In this document: piece by piece, positions 17,911 to 27,125 of the stretch
Layout of the letters: every line of letters begins with the position of its first letter
Numbering within the stretch: position 1 is the stretch's first letter
Made by a program: the position numbers and the translations under genes
Notes under the pieces: model-generated
What the model was told of the DNA's origin: nothing
Seen by the model: the letters and a program-made list of their open reading frames with translations, nothing else
Databases searched by the model: none
From: Gammaproteobacteria bacterium
GTDB taxonomy: Bacteria; Pseudomonadota; Gammaproteobacteria; Nevskiales; Nevskiaceae
Assembly: GCA_026398815.1 (NCBI GenBank)
Contig: JAPLSA010000009.1
Location: 1-64,000, forward strand
Direction: 5' to 3'
Length of the DNA stretch: 64,000 bases

Positions 17911-17926
17911 TGCTTCGCTAAGATCG
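17911..17926 (+). repeat. Right copy of island-flanking near-repeat
   Basis: TGCTTCGCTAAGATCG, 14/16 identical to 13956-13971. Together the copies enclose 3.97 kb containing only the Avs-like gene and its promoter. Confidence 0.35.
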
Positions 17927-17955
17927 CACGTAGGGGTACGAATATTTGCTTTGTG

Positions 17956-18075
17956 CTAATTTCTGCCACTTGAAGGTGGCCGCAGAACGCAGCAAACGCC
18001 GGGGAACTCGGGCAGGTCCAGCACAAGAGCCAGATCGTAGCGACCAGTACGCCCGTTGCTGATCGACTTGAACAT
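17956..18075 (-). CDS. Doubtful 39-residue open frame or gene remnant
   Basis: ATG to TAG frame of 39 codons (begins MFKSISNGRTGRYDLALVLD) between the exbD terminator and the island. No Shine-Dalgarno sequence or family match is recognised. It may be a remnant of a gene that occupied the site before or during insertion. Confidence 0.15.
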   Translation of the reverse strand: MFKSISNGRTGRYDLALVLDLPEFPGVCCVLRPPSSGRN

Positions 18076-18079
18076 TACC

Positions 18080-18126
18080 AAAAAAGCCCGCTGACCCCGA
18101 TCCCCATCATCGACCGTCAGCGGGCT
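18080..18126 (-). terminator. Rho-independent terminator of the tonB-exb operon
   Basis: On the minus strand, AGCCCGCTGAC (18126-18116) and GTCAGCGGGCT (18095-18085) form a perfect 11-bp stem followed by TTTTTT. It lies 64 bases after the last exbD stop. Confidence 0.88.
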
Positions 18127-18189
18127 ATCGCATGCTTCCAGCGTACGTGTGCCACGGCGGGCTGCTGCCGCTACATCGTCAGCAACGCA

Positions 18190-18618
18190 TCAAAGGAACT
18201 GCTCGGCCCCGACCAGACCGACCTTGGTCAGCCCTTCGCGCTGCACCGCTGCCATCACGCCGGCGACGACTCGGTACGGCACTTTGGCGTCCGGGCGGAT
18301 GTGCAGTTCCGGCTTGACGGGGCTTGCGGCGGCGGACTTCAGCTGGTTGTCGAGCGCGGCGGTATCGGCCAGCGGTTCGCCGTTCCAGCGGATGACGCCG
18401 CTGGCGTCGATGTTGATGCGGACGATCTCGGGCACGGTCAGCGGTGGCGGCGGGTTGCCGGCTGGCAGGTCCAGGTTCACGGCGTGCAGCTGGATCGGGA
18501 TGGTGATGATCAGCATGATCAGCAGCACCAGCATCACGTCGATCAGCGGCGTGGTGTTGATGTCGGCGATCACGTCGGGATCGTCATCCGATCCGCCCGC
18601 AGCGATGTTCATGCCCAT
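18190..18618 (-). CDS. exbD: ExbD/TolR family biopolymer transport protein (second copy)
   Basis: 142 residues. A short cytoplasmic N-terminus ends in DINTTPLIDVMLVLLIMLIITIP, the single ExbD transmembrane helix with its proton-path Asp (D of LIDVML). A periplasmic domain with the usual PELHIRPDAKVPYRVV stretch follows. ExbD joins ExbB in the proton-driven motor that energises TonB. This is the last gene of the tonB-exbB-exbD-exbD operon, 18 bases after the other exbD and before the terminator at 18080-18126. Tandem, diverged ExbD copies are known in Xanthomonas-type systems. Confidence 0.93.
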   Translation of the reverse strand: MGMNIAAGGSDDDPDVIADINTTPLIDVMLVLLIMLIITIPIQLHAVNLDLPAGNPPPPLTVPEIVRINIDASGVIRWNGEPLADTAALDNQLKSAAASPVKPELHIRPDAKVPYRVVAGVMAAVQREGLTKVGLVGAEQFL

Positions 18619-18636
18619 TGCGATTCTCCGGGTGGT

Positions 18637-19062
18637 TCAGCCGCGCGGCGGCGGCTGGGTGATGAAGCCGAGCTTCAGGATGCCGGCGCGCTGGCTGGCG
18701 ACGACGACGCGGCCCACGTGTTCATAGGCGGCGCCGCCATCGCCCCGGATCTGCACTTCCGGTTGCGGCTTCAGTACGGCCACTTCCTTCAGGCGGTCGA
18801 CCAGTTCTTCCTGGTTGCCGATCCGCTGCTCGTTCCAGTAGACGTGGCCCTCGACGTCCACTGACAGGTTGATGTTCTCCGGCTTGGTCACCCGTGGCTG
18901 GTTGACTTCTTTCGGCAACTCCACCGGCACCGCACGGGTGACGACGGGAATGGTGATCAGGAAGATGATCAGCAGCACCAGCATGACGTCGACCAGCGGC
19001 GTGGTGTTGATGGCGGCGACGAGCGCGTCCTCGTCGTCGCCGGTCTTGAAGCTGGCTCCCAT
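18637..19062 (-). CDS. exbD: ExbD/TolR family biopolymer transport protein (first copy)
   Basis: 141 residues with AAINTTPLVDVMLVLLIIFLI as the single membrane helix, including the essential Asp, and a periplasmic domain containing VQIRGDGGAAYEHV. It differs clearly from the downstream ExbD, so the operon could build a motor with two ExbD types. It starts 10 bases after exbB on the minus strand. Confidence 0.94.
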   Translation of the reverse strand: MGASFKTGDDEDALVAAINTTPLVDVMLVLLIIFLITIPVVTRAVPVELPKEVNQPRVTKPENINLSVDVEGHVYWNEQRIGNQEELVDRLKEVAVLKPQPEVQIRGDGGAAYEHVGRVVVASQRAGILKLGFITQPPPRG

Positions 19063-19072
19063 GGCGGCGTGC

Positions 19073-19984
19073 TCAGGCGGCGGCAGCGGCGCGCTGTTCG
19101 CGGCGGCGCGGGCTCGGCACTTCCACCGGGCGCGACGCCTGCGCGCCGAGCAGCACGGCGTGCAGTTCGGAGCCGAAGTTGCGCACCTGCTCTAGTGCTG
19201 ACTTGTTGCGGCGGACCAGCCAGTTGTAGCCGAGCACCGCCGGCACAGCGACGGCCAGGCCGATGGCGGTCATGATCAGCGCTTCGCCGACCGGGCCGGC
19301 CACCTTGTCGATCGAGGCCTGGCCGGCGATGCCGATCGCGGTCAGCGCGTGATAGATGCCCCAGACCGTGCCGAACAGGCCCACGAACGGCGCCGTCGAA
19401 CCCACCGTTGCCAGGAACGCCAGCCCGCTCTGCAAGCGGCTCTGCACGGCGTCGATCGCGCGCTGGATCGACACCTGGGTCCATTCGTGCAGGTTGATGT
19501 GCGCGTGCAGGCCGCGATGCCGTTCGGTGGCATCGGCACCGGCGCGGGCGATGTAGCGGTAGGCGCTGCGCGCGTCGAGCGTCTCGATCGCTTCGGTCAC
19601 GCCGCCGGCAGACCAGAAGGTTTCGCTGGCATTCCGGCCCTGGCGGTTCAGGCGGGTCTGCTCCCAGAGCTTGGTGAACAGCACGTACCAGCTGCCGACC
19701 GACATGATCAGCAGGATCGCCAGCGTGGCCTTGGCGACGATGTCGCCGCCTTTCCACAGCGCATCGAGGCCGTAGGGGTTGTCGACCGATTGGGTGCCGG
19801 CGGCCGTCAGCGCAGCGGCCGGTGCGGTGTCTGCGGGGGCGGTGCCGGCAGCGGCGCTGCTGTCGGCGGTGAGCACGGGCGCGGCGGTATCGGCCGTGGC
19901 GGCTTCCTGCGCGTGCAGGGTGGTGGACGCCAGGCCCAGCAGCAGCGCGGCGACCAGGGTGCGGGAGGTGCGGGAGTGGATCAT
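19073..19984 (-). CDS. exbB: ExbB/TolQ-type proton channel protein
   Basis: 303 residues. An unusual cleavable-looking leader (LVAALLLGLASTTLHA, about 10-25) and an Ala/Thr-rich linker precede the ExbB core. Helix 1 is at about 85-105 (ILLIMSVGSWYVLFTKLW). Helices 2 and 3 lie in the conserved GLAFLATVGSTAPFVGLFGT and ALIMTAIGLAVAVPAVLGYN blocks. The signal-sequence extension is seen in ExbB proteins of several Proteobacteria. Starts 52 bases after tonB; the open frame extends further upstream, but the ATG at 19984 gives the signal peptide directly. Works with the two ExbD copies to power TonB. Confidence 0.93.
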   Translation of the reverse strand: MIHSRTSRTLVAALLLGLASTTLHAQEAATADTAAPVLTADSSAAAGTAPADTAPAAALTAAGTQSVDNPYGLDALWKGGDIVAKATLAILLIMSVGSWYVLFTKLWEQTRLNRQGRNASETFWSAGGVTEAIETLDARSAYRYIARAGADATERHRGLHAHINLHEWTQVSIQRAIDAVQSRLQSGLAFLATVGSTAPFVGLFGTVWGIYHALTAIGIAGQASIDKVAGPVGEALIMTAIGLAVAVPAVLGYNWLVRRNKSALEQVRNFGSELHAVLLGAQASRPVEVPSPRRREQRAAAAA

Positions 19985-20036
19985 GGTTTTTCTCTCGGGA
20001 TGGGGCGGGGAAGCCGTGGCGGCTGCAGCGGAAGGC

Positions 20037-20663
20037 TCAGCCGAAGTTGAAGGCGAAGGGCACGCGCACGCGGACATCGCGGCCCTGGCCGTTGCAGCGG
20101 AACTCGGCCACCGCGCGGGTGGCCGTGCTGGTGAAGATCGAATTGCTGCTGCTGATCGCGGTGACGTCGCGGACGCTGCCGTCGGCGCCGACGGTGAACT
20201 CCACCAGCACCTTGCCGGATAGGCCCATGCGCTCGGCCTGCATCGGGTACGGCACGCGGGCGCGCACCTGATCGGAGTTCGGGCAGGCCACGGCGGCGTT
20301 GACGATCGGCGCCGGCACCGGCACGGCCGGTGCAGCCGGCGGCGGCTCCGGTACCGGTTCCGGGCTGCTGGTGATGGTGGCGGTCTGCACCGGCGCTTCG
20401 ACCACCACCTCGGCCGGCGGCACGTACGGCGACGGCGTCTGCGGCTGCACGCGCACCTGCTTCGGTGGCGGCGGCGGCGGTGGGGGCGGCGGCAGCGGTT
20501 TGATCTCCTCGATCACGCTGACCGTCAGCGGCGCCTTCAGCACGTCGACCACCTTGTGGGCAAGGCCGGTGGCCAGCGCATAGGCCACCACCAGATGCAG
20601 GCCGACCACGGCGGCGAGGCCGGCAAGATTCTTTCGGGGTTCGGGATAGGCGGTGTAGTTCAC
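20037..20663 (-). CDS. tonB: TonB family energy transducer
   Basis: About 208 residues from the GTG at 20663: short cytoplasmic tail, one membrane helix (LAGLAAVVGLHLVVAYALA), then a Pro-rich spacer with ten consecutive prolines after IKPL, and a C-terminal TonB domain (YPMQAERMGLSGKVLVEFTV). It spans the periplasm and transmits proton-motive energy to outer-membrane receptors such as the one at 10.2 kb. An upstream ATG at 20762 would add 33 Cys/Arg-rich residues that look non-coding and would begin within the candidate sigma-54 promoter, so the GTG start is preferred. First gene of the tonB-exbB-exbD-exbD operon. Confidence 0.87.
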   Translation of the reverse strand: MNYTAYPEPRKNLAGLAAVVGLHLVVAYALATGLAHKVVDVLKAPLTVSVIEEIKPLPPPPPPPPPPKQVRVQPQTPSPYVPPAEVVVEAPVQTATITSSPEPVPEPPPAAPAVPVPAPIVNAAVACPNSDQVRARVPYPMQAERMGLSGKVLVEFTVGADGSVRDVTAISSSNSIFTSTATRAVAEFRCNGQGRDVRVRVPFAFNFG

Positions 20664-20750
20664 GGGACTTCGGGCTCGGATTCGACAGGAACCGCCGGCA
20701 TGGCGGCAGTGGCCGGCCCGGATGCACCGAGCCGTCACGCCAGATTGGAG

Positions 20751-20766
20751 GGCACAGGCCATGCCA
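20751..20766 (-). promoter_or_regulatory. Candidate sigma-54 (-24/-12) promoter of the tonB operon
   Basis: Minus-strand TGGCATGGCCTGTGCC keeps the invariant GG-N10-GC spacing and matches TGGCA and TGC of the consensus. It lies about 90 bases upstream of the tonB GTG start, and an enhancer-binding activator is encoded divergently. Confidence 0.45.
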
Positions 20767-20810
20767 GTGTCTGGAATGGAGTCGTTGTCCGGTTCAAGTG
20801 ATTGACAACG

Positions 20811-20839
20811 GATGGATTTGTCATCGATGACGATCCATC
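20811..20839. promoter_or_regulatory. Extended palindrome, possible activator binding site
   Basis: Outer arms GATGGAT (20811-20817) and ATCCATC (20833-20839) surround a perfect 12-base palindrome GTCATCGATGAC (20820-20831). It sits 45-70 bases upstream of the sigma-54-like element, a plausible upstream activator site. Confidence 0.5.
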
Positions 20840-21274
20840 TGATAGCCCAGTCATGCGCGCCGTCATGCTGGCATTACAGCAATCTGCAGCAGTGGACTGT
20901 TGAAATTCCAGCAGCGCTCTGCTTTCGCAACTGGGCCGATGCATGACGGTTGCAGCTGCGAACGCTGCTGCGGCAGCGCTGGCATTGACCGGAAATTGAT
21001 TTCGAAGTGCCGGATGGAACAAGCAAATACGAAAATTGCCGGTCGCCGTGCCGACTAAGAAAATGCGAAATGTATCCATTGCCGCGCGCGGCACTGCTGG
21101 ATAATCGGCGTGACGACAGGCCCGCACCAGCATCGGGAATGCTTGGCATGCAGGCCGCTGTTGCGTCACCGCCGGAACAGTGGATTCCGAATTCTTTCGT
21201 TATGCGCAGCGGTCGGACGTAGAGTCCGCCGCCGTCAAGCCGGGTTGGGCCGTGTCACCAGGGAGAGCGGGACC

Positions 21275-22378
<1,104 letters not shown>

Positions 22379-22436
22379 GCGCGCCGCCACGCCGTCTTCC
22401 ATCCCGCAGCACTCCGAACCACAAGGACTCTTTGCG

Positions 22437-22926
22437 ATGAACCGTCATCTTCCGTCTCTGGCTGTCTGGTTTTCCGCTGCCGTCGCGCTGGCATCGCCGG
22501 CCCTGTGGGCGGCGTCGCCGCAGGCCCCCGCCGTGCAGGCTGCCGGCCAAGCCGAACCGGCCTGGAAGTACAAGGTGCAGCGGCTCGATCGCGGCCAGCT
22601 GGATGCGCTGCTGGCCCGCCCGGATCAGCTGCTGCTGATCGACGTGCGCCGGCCGGAGGAAGTGGCCAGCAAGGGGCCGCTTCCCGGTCTTCCTCAATAT
22701 CCAGGCCAGCGAGCTGGCCGACAGCCTGAAGTTCATTCCGAAGGACCGCGCGCTGGTCACCGTGTCGAACCACGCCGGCCGCGCCGGCGCCGCTGGCGAT
22801 CTGCTGGCCGCCAAGGGCTTCAAGGTGGCCGGCGCGATCGGGGTTGCCAACTACCTCGAACAGGGCGGCCACTGGGCGCTGGCCGCGACCGCCGAACAGG
22901 CCGCTGCCGCACCTATCGCGCGCTGA
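22437..22926 (+). pseudogene. Secreted rhodanese-like protein, interrupted by a frameshift
   Basis: Begins with a signal peptide (SLAVWFSAAVALASPALWA) and a rhodanese-fold start (LLLIDVRRPEEVASKG). At the GGGG run 22673-22676 the frame breaks; removing one G restores RFPVFLNIQASELADSL and the rest of the domain to a TGA at 22924-22926. The active-site loop reads SNHAGRAG, with no Cys at the catalytic place, so even the intact protein would be a non-catalytic rhodanese homologue. The uninterrupted frame instead runs to 22952 with Arg-rich nonsense. Either a true pseudogene or a one-base sequencing error. It starts 58 bases after the sigma-54 activator. Confidence 0.75.
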
Positions 22927-23020
22927 TCCGCCGGGGCGCGTCGGTGCCGTGATCGGAACCGCCCGGTAGCGCGCCGGGCGGTGCTACCGTCTGCGGGTTC
23001 CACCCCCGACGAGCACGGCA

Positions 23021-23944
23021 ATGACGGCCCCGACTCCCTATCCCATCGGCACGCCCGGCACCCCCTGGGGTCCGCGCGAGATCGCCGCCTGGCGCGCGCA
23101 GCAGCGCATCCAGCGGCGCTATGCGGACGATGTGCTGCCGGCGATCGAGCGTCTGCGCGCCGGTCACGAGGTCGTCGAATACGGCCGGCTTGATCACGAT
23201 CCGGCGCGCTACCCGCTGTTCGCCGTCCGCAATCGCGACTGGCATGCACAGCGGCCGACCGTGCTGGTCACCGGCGGCGTCCACGGCTACGAGACCAGCG
23301 GCGTCCACGGCGCGCTGCGCTTTGCCGAACGGCACGTGGCGGCCTATGCCGGGCGCATCAACTGGCTGATCGCGCCCTGCGTCAGCCCCTGGGCCTACGA
23401 AATGATCCAGCGCTGGAACCTGCATGCGGTCGATCCCAACCGCGCGTTCCGCGCCGGCGGCACCGCGCAGGAAGCGCTGGCGCTGATGGCACTGGTCGCG
23501 CCGATCCGCGAGCAGGTGGCGCTGCATGTCGACCTGCACGAAACCACCGACAGCGACGAAAGCGAATTCGGCCCAGCGCGCGATGCCCGCGACGGCAAGC
23601 CGCACAGCCCCGGCGTGATCCCGGACGGCTTCTATCTGGTCGATGACACCGAAGCACCCGAGCCTGCGTTCCAGCAGGCGGTGATCGACGCGGTGGCGCG
23701 GGTCACGCATATCGCCCCGGCCGATGCCGAGGGCCGGATCATCGGCTCGCCGGTGGTGTCGCCGGGTGTCATCCGCTATCCGCTGCGCGCATTGGGCCTG
23801 TGCGCCGGCATCACCACGGCGCGTTACCGCACCACCACCGAGGTCTATCCGGACAGCCCACGGGCGACGCCGGAGCAGTGCATCGCCGCACAGGTCACGG
23901 CGGTCTGCGCGGCGATCGATTACCTGCTGGAGCCGTCGCACTGA
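23021..23944 (+). CDS. M14 family zinc metallopeptidase (carboxypeptidase/deacylase type)
   Basis: 307 residues without a signal peptide. Zinc ligands fit the M14/succinylglutamate desuccinylase pattern: H88 and E91 in GGVHGYE and H173 (or H169) in HVDLHE; DPNR (138-141) contributes substrate-binding residues. The C-terminal RTTTEVYPDSP contains a plausible catalytic Glu. Family members remove C-terminal residues or acyl groups from small peptides and amino acids; the substrate here is not assignable. It is followed 19 bases later by the helicase gene. Confidence 0.85.
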   Translation: MTAPTPYPIGTPGTPWGPREIAAWRAQQRIQRRYADDVLPAIERLRAGHEVVEYGRLDHDPARYPLFAVRNRDWHAQRPTVLVTGGVHGYETSGVHGALRFAERHVAAYAGRINWLIAPCVSPWAYEMIQRWNLHAVDPNRAFRAGGTAQEALALMALVAPIREQVALHVDLHETTDSDESEFGPARDARDGKPHSPGVIPDGFYLVDDTEAPEPAFQQAVIDAVARVTHIAPADAEGRIIGSPVVSPGVIRYPLRALGLCAGITTARYRTTTEVYPDSPRATPEQCIAAQVTAVCAAIDYLLEPSH

Positions 23945-23963
23945 GCGGAATCCGGGCCGGGCG

Positions 23964-26234
23964 ATGAGTGCGGTGATCGCCGTGCGGGAACTGTGCGAGT
24001 TCGCCGCCAAGCGCGGCGATCTCGACCGCCGCTTCACGCCGGCGCCGAGTGCCGCGCAGGGCATGGCCGGCCATGTCCGCGTCGCCGGCCGCCGGGCGGG
24101 TGACTACGAACGCGAGATCAGCCTGAACGGCACGATCGGCGGCCTGCAGATTCGCGGCCGTGCCGATGGCTACGACCCGCAGCTGCAGCGGCTGGAGGAG
24201 ATCAAGACCCATCGCGGCGAGGTCTCGCGGATTCCCGACAATCACCGCCAGTTGCACTGGGCGCAGCTCAAGGTCTACGGCGCGCTGTTCTGCGCGGCGC
24301 GCGGGCTCGAAGCGATCGCGCTGGCGCTGGTCTACTTCAATGTCGACGACGAAGCCGAGACCGTGCTCGACGACCATGCGACGGCGGCCGAGCTGAACGC
24401 CTGGGTCGCTACCTTGGCCGCCGACTATCTGGCCTGGGCCGCGCAGGAAGCCTCGCATCGGGCACGCCGCAATGCCGCGATCGACGGGCTGCGCTTCCCG
24501 CACGCCGCGTTCAACGCCGGCCAGCGCGGGCTGGCCAATGCCGTGTTCCGCGCCGCCCGCCACGGCAGTGCGCTGATGGCGCAGGCGCCGACCGGCATCG
24601 GCAAGACCGTCGGCACGCTGTTCCCGGCGCTGAAGGCGATGGCCCACGCGCCGATCGACAAGCTCTACTTCCTCACCGCCAAATCGCCGGGCCGGCAGGT
24701 GGCGCTCGATGCGCTGGCGCGGATTCAGCCGGATGACCGAGAACCGGCGCTGCGGGTGCTGGAACTGCGCTCGCGCGACAAGGCCTGCGTGCATCCGGAC
24801 AAGCGCTGCAACGGCGAATCCTGCCCGCTGGCCAAAGGCTTCTACGACCGCCTGCCGGCGGCCCGCGCGGCCGCAGTGGCGGTATCGCCGCTGGACGAGA
24901 ACCGCCTGCGCAGCGTCGCCGCCCGGCACAGCGTCTGCCCGTACTACCTCGGCCAGGAAATGGTCCGCTGGGCCGATGTCGTGGTCGGCGACTACAACTA
25001 TTTTTTCGATGGCAGCGCCATCCTGTCGGCGCTGCAGCAGCTCAACGAATGGCGGGTCACGGTGCTGGTCGACGAAGCCCACAACCTGGTCGACCGCGCC
25101 CGCGACATGTATTCGCTGACGCTCGACGAGGACGCGCTGCGCGCCGCGATCCGGGTCGCGCCCGGCAGCCTGAAACCGTCGTTGCGGCGGATCGGCAAGG
25201 CGCTGTCCGATCTCGCCAACGGCGAGGGCTTTGTCGACGGCGGCCACTACGCCGTGCTCGACGGCGTACCGGACAGCCTCACCGGCGCGCTGTCCGAGTT
25301 CATCGGCAACGCCAGCCGGCTGCTCGCCGAATCGCGCGACGAGTTCGCTGCCGAGCTGCAGCAGTTCTATTTCGACGCGATCGGTTTCACCCGGCTGGCC
25401 GAAGTGTTCGGCCGCCATTCGATGATCGACGTCACCGTGGAAGCGCCAGACATCACGCGGCTCGCGATCCGCAACATCGTGCCGGCGCCGTTCCTGGCGC
25501 CGCGCTTCGAAGCCGCACACGGCGCGGTGATCTTCTCGGCGACGCTGAACCCGCCCGCGTACTACCGCGACCTGCTCGGTCTGCCGGCCGCCGCACCCTG
25601 GCTCGACGTGCCGTCGCCGTTCGCCGCCGATCAGCTCGACGTGCGCATTGCCCGCCATGTCTCGACCCGCTTCGATCGCCGCGAAGCCTCGCTGGCGCCG
25701 ATCGCCGCACTGATCGCCGAGCAGTACGCGGCGCGGCCCGGCAACTATCTGGCCTTCTTTTCCAGCTTCGACTACCTCGAACGGACCCTGGCCAGCCTGC
25801 GCGCCGCGCACCCGGCCTTGCCGGTCTGGGCGCAGGCGCGGCGCATGGACGAGGCCGCGCGACAGGCCTTTCTCGACCGCTTCGCGGCGAGCGGGCAGGG
25901 CATCGGCTTCGCGGTGCTCGGCGGCGTGTTTTCCGAAGGCATCGATCTGCCCGGCCAGCGGCTGATCGGGGCTTTCGTGGTCACGCTCGGCATTCCGCAG
26001 GTCAATCCGGTCAACGAGCAGATGCAGGCGCGGATGGAAGCGCTGTTCGGCGCCGGCTACGCCTACACCTACCTGTATCCGGGGCTGCGCAAGGTGGTGC
26101 AGGCGGCCGGCCGGGTGATCCGCCATCGCGATGATCGCGGTGTCGTGGTGCTGGTCGATCCGCGCTATGCACGGCCCGACGTGCAGGCGCTGCTGCCGTC
26201 GTGGTGGCAGCTGCCGGCGGCCTTACAGCCGTAG
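23964..26234 (+). CDS. XPD/DinG-type Fe-S DNA helicase fused to an N-terminal RecB/Cas4-like nuclease domain
   Basis: 756 residues. Residues 1-165 carry a PD-(D/E)XK signature: GRADGYD with D68, EEIKTH with E79 and K81, and QLxxYG at 101-106, the RecB-type order. The helicase part has Walker A APTGIGKT (208-215), four cysteines placed for a 4Fe-4S cluster (C275, C282, C287, C325), and DEAH (370-373). Motifs V/VI are near FSEGIDLPGQRL and QAAGRVIRHRDD. Predicted role is 5'-3' unwinding coupled to DNA cleavage in repair or replication. The start was chosen at the N-terminus of the nuclease domain; upstream frame is a shadow of the peptidase gene. The 3' end overlaps the convergent pseudouridine synthase gene by 12 bases. 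Confidence 0.88.
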   Translation: MSAVIAVRELCEFAAKRGDLDRRFTPAPSAAQGMAGHVRVAGRRAGDYEREISLNGTIGGLQIRGRADGYDPQLQRLEEIKTHRGEVSRIPDNHRQLHWAQLKVYGALFCAARGLEAIALALVYFNVDDEAETVLDDHATAAELNAWVATLAADYLAWAAQEASHRARRNAAIDGLRFPHAAFNAGQRGLANAVFRAARHGSALMAQAPTGIGKTVGTLFPALKAMAHAPIDKLYFLTAKSPGRQVALDALARIQPDDREPALRVLELRSRDKACVHPDKRCNGESCPLAKGFYDRLPAARAAAVAVSPLDENRLRSVAARHSVCPYYLGQEMVRWADVVVGDYNYFFDGSAILSALQQLNEWRVTVLVDEAHNLVDRARDMYSLTLDEDALRAAIRVAPGSLKPSLRRIGKALSDLANGEGFVDGGHYAVLDGVPDSLTGALSEFIGNASRLLAESRDEFAAELQQFYFDAIGFTRLAEVFGRHSMIDVTVEAPDITRLAIRNIVPAPFLAPRFEAAHGAVIFSATLNPPAYYRDLLGLPAAAPWLDVPSPFAADQLDVRIARHVSTRFDRREASLAPIAALIAEQYAARPGNYLAFFSSFDYLERTLASLRAAHPALPVWAQARRMDEAARQAFLDRFAASGQGIGFAVLGGVFSEGIDLPGQRLIGAFVVTLGIPQVNPVNEQMQARMEALFGAGYAYTYLYPGLRKVVQAAGRVIRHRDDRGVVVLVDPRYARPDVQALLPSWWQLPAALQP

Positions 26235-27125
26235 CGCGCTTTCGAAACGGCGCGCCTCGCCGCTCAGCGGATCGGTGAACGCCAGACTGCGCGCCAGCAG
26301 CTTCAGCGGCCGCGTGTAGTCGTCGACCGAATCATCGAGCAGGGCCGGATACCAGAGGTCGTTGACGATCGGCATGCCGAGCGCGGCCATGTGCACGCGC
26401 AGCTGGTGCTTGCGGCCGGTCAGCGGGGTCAGCCGGTAGCGGCTGATTGCGCCGAGCGTCTCGATCCGTTCGATGCGGGTTTCGGTGTTGGCCGGGCCGC
26501 CTGCTTCGGTCATCCGGAAGAACGGCGTGCTTTCGACCATGCGGCTGCGATGGGTCAGCGGGAACGCCAGCTCGGTACGCGTCGGCGCCAGCGCTTCGTA
26601 GGTCTTGTCGATGCGCCGCGCGGCGAACAGCGCGCTGTAGGCGCCACGGGTCGCCGGATCGACCGAGAACAGCACCAGACCCGCCGTTGCGCGATCGAGC
26701 CGGTGCAGTGGAATCAGCTGGTCGAGCCCGGTCTGCTGCTTCAGTCGCACCAGCAGCGTTTCGCGCAGGAAGCGGCCGGACGGAATGGTCGGCAGGAAGT
26801 GCGGCTTGTCGGCCACCAGCAGATGGGCGTCGCGGTACAGGATGGTGGCCGCGAACGGGATCGGCGTTTCGTGGGCGAGGTCGCGGTAGTAGTGGATCAG
26901 CCGGCCGGCGCAGTACGGCGTGCTGGCGTCGAGCGTCGGGCCGTCGCTGTCGTGCACGCGACCCTGCTGCATCCGGGCCGCCCAGATGCTGCGTGGCACG
27001 TCCGGGAAGCGCGCACACAGGAAGTCGAGCAGCAGCGGCCAGTGACCCGGCGGCAGCCGGACGCTGCTGGCGCCGACGCCGTCGCGAGTCGGCGGGCGGA
27101 CGCTGGGGATGGGCGGAGCATTCAC
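26223..27125 (-). CDS. RluA-family RNA pseudouridine synthase
   Basis: 300 residues from the GTG at 27125. Contains the catalytic motif HRLDRATAGL (Asp converts uridine to pseudouridine), the RluA-type KTYEAL region, and GRKHQLRVHMAALG for RNA binding. The N-terminal 80 residues (LLLDFLCARF, RMQQGRVHDSDG) resemble a degenerate S4-like segment. Acts on rRNA or tRNA; the target site is not deducible. The open frame runs 109 codons further upstream but that part overlaps the promoter and start of the divergent DUF1223 gene and looks non-coding. No strong Shine-Dalgarno, so the start is uncertain. Confidence 0.85.
   Translation of the reverse strand: MNAPPIPSVRPPTRDGVGASSVRLPPGHWPLLLDFLCARFPDVPRSIWAARMQQGRVHDSDGPTLDASTPYCAGRLIHYYRDLAHETPIPFAATILYRDAHLLVADKPHFLPTIPSGRFLRETLLVRLKQQTGLDQLIPLHRLDRATAGLVLFSVDPATRGAYSALFAARRIDKTYEALAPTRTELAFPLTHRSRMVESTPFFRMTEAGGPANTETRIERIETLGAISRYRLTPLTGRKHQLRVHMAALGMPIVNDLWYPALLDDSVDDYTRPLKLLARSLAFTDPLSGEARRFESALRL

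Larger units (their letters stand above)
17866..18189. other. Intergenic region upstream of Avs-like gene
   Basis: From left to right: the leader of the Avs-like gene with GGCGGGA just before its ATG, a perfect 16-base palindrome, the right flanking near-repeat, a doubtful 39-codon open frame, and the exbD terminator. A weak sigma-70 promoter is possible on the minus strand (TTAGCG at 17914-17919, 17-base spacer, TATTAC at 17891-17896), overlapping the palindrome. Confidence 0.5.
20664..21274. other. Divergent regulatory region between tonB operon and sigma-54 activator gene
   Basis: This 611-base region has no convincing gene. It contains a sigma-54-like element facing tonB (20751-20766), a short dyad CGTTGTC/GACAACG (20783-20810), and a larger palindrome (20811-20839). 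A weaker GG-N10-GC match facing the activator gene (TGGCATGCAGGCCGCT, 21144-21159) is also present. Composition is AT-richer than surrounding genes. Confidence 0.5.

Noticed and set aside
18085-18126. Terminator hairpin considered as a possible attachment site of the island
   Set aside because: Its direction, T-run and distance fit the exbD operon terminator, and no second copy was found on the left side.
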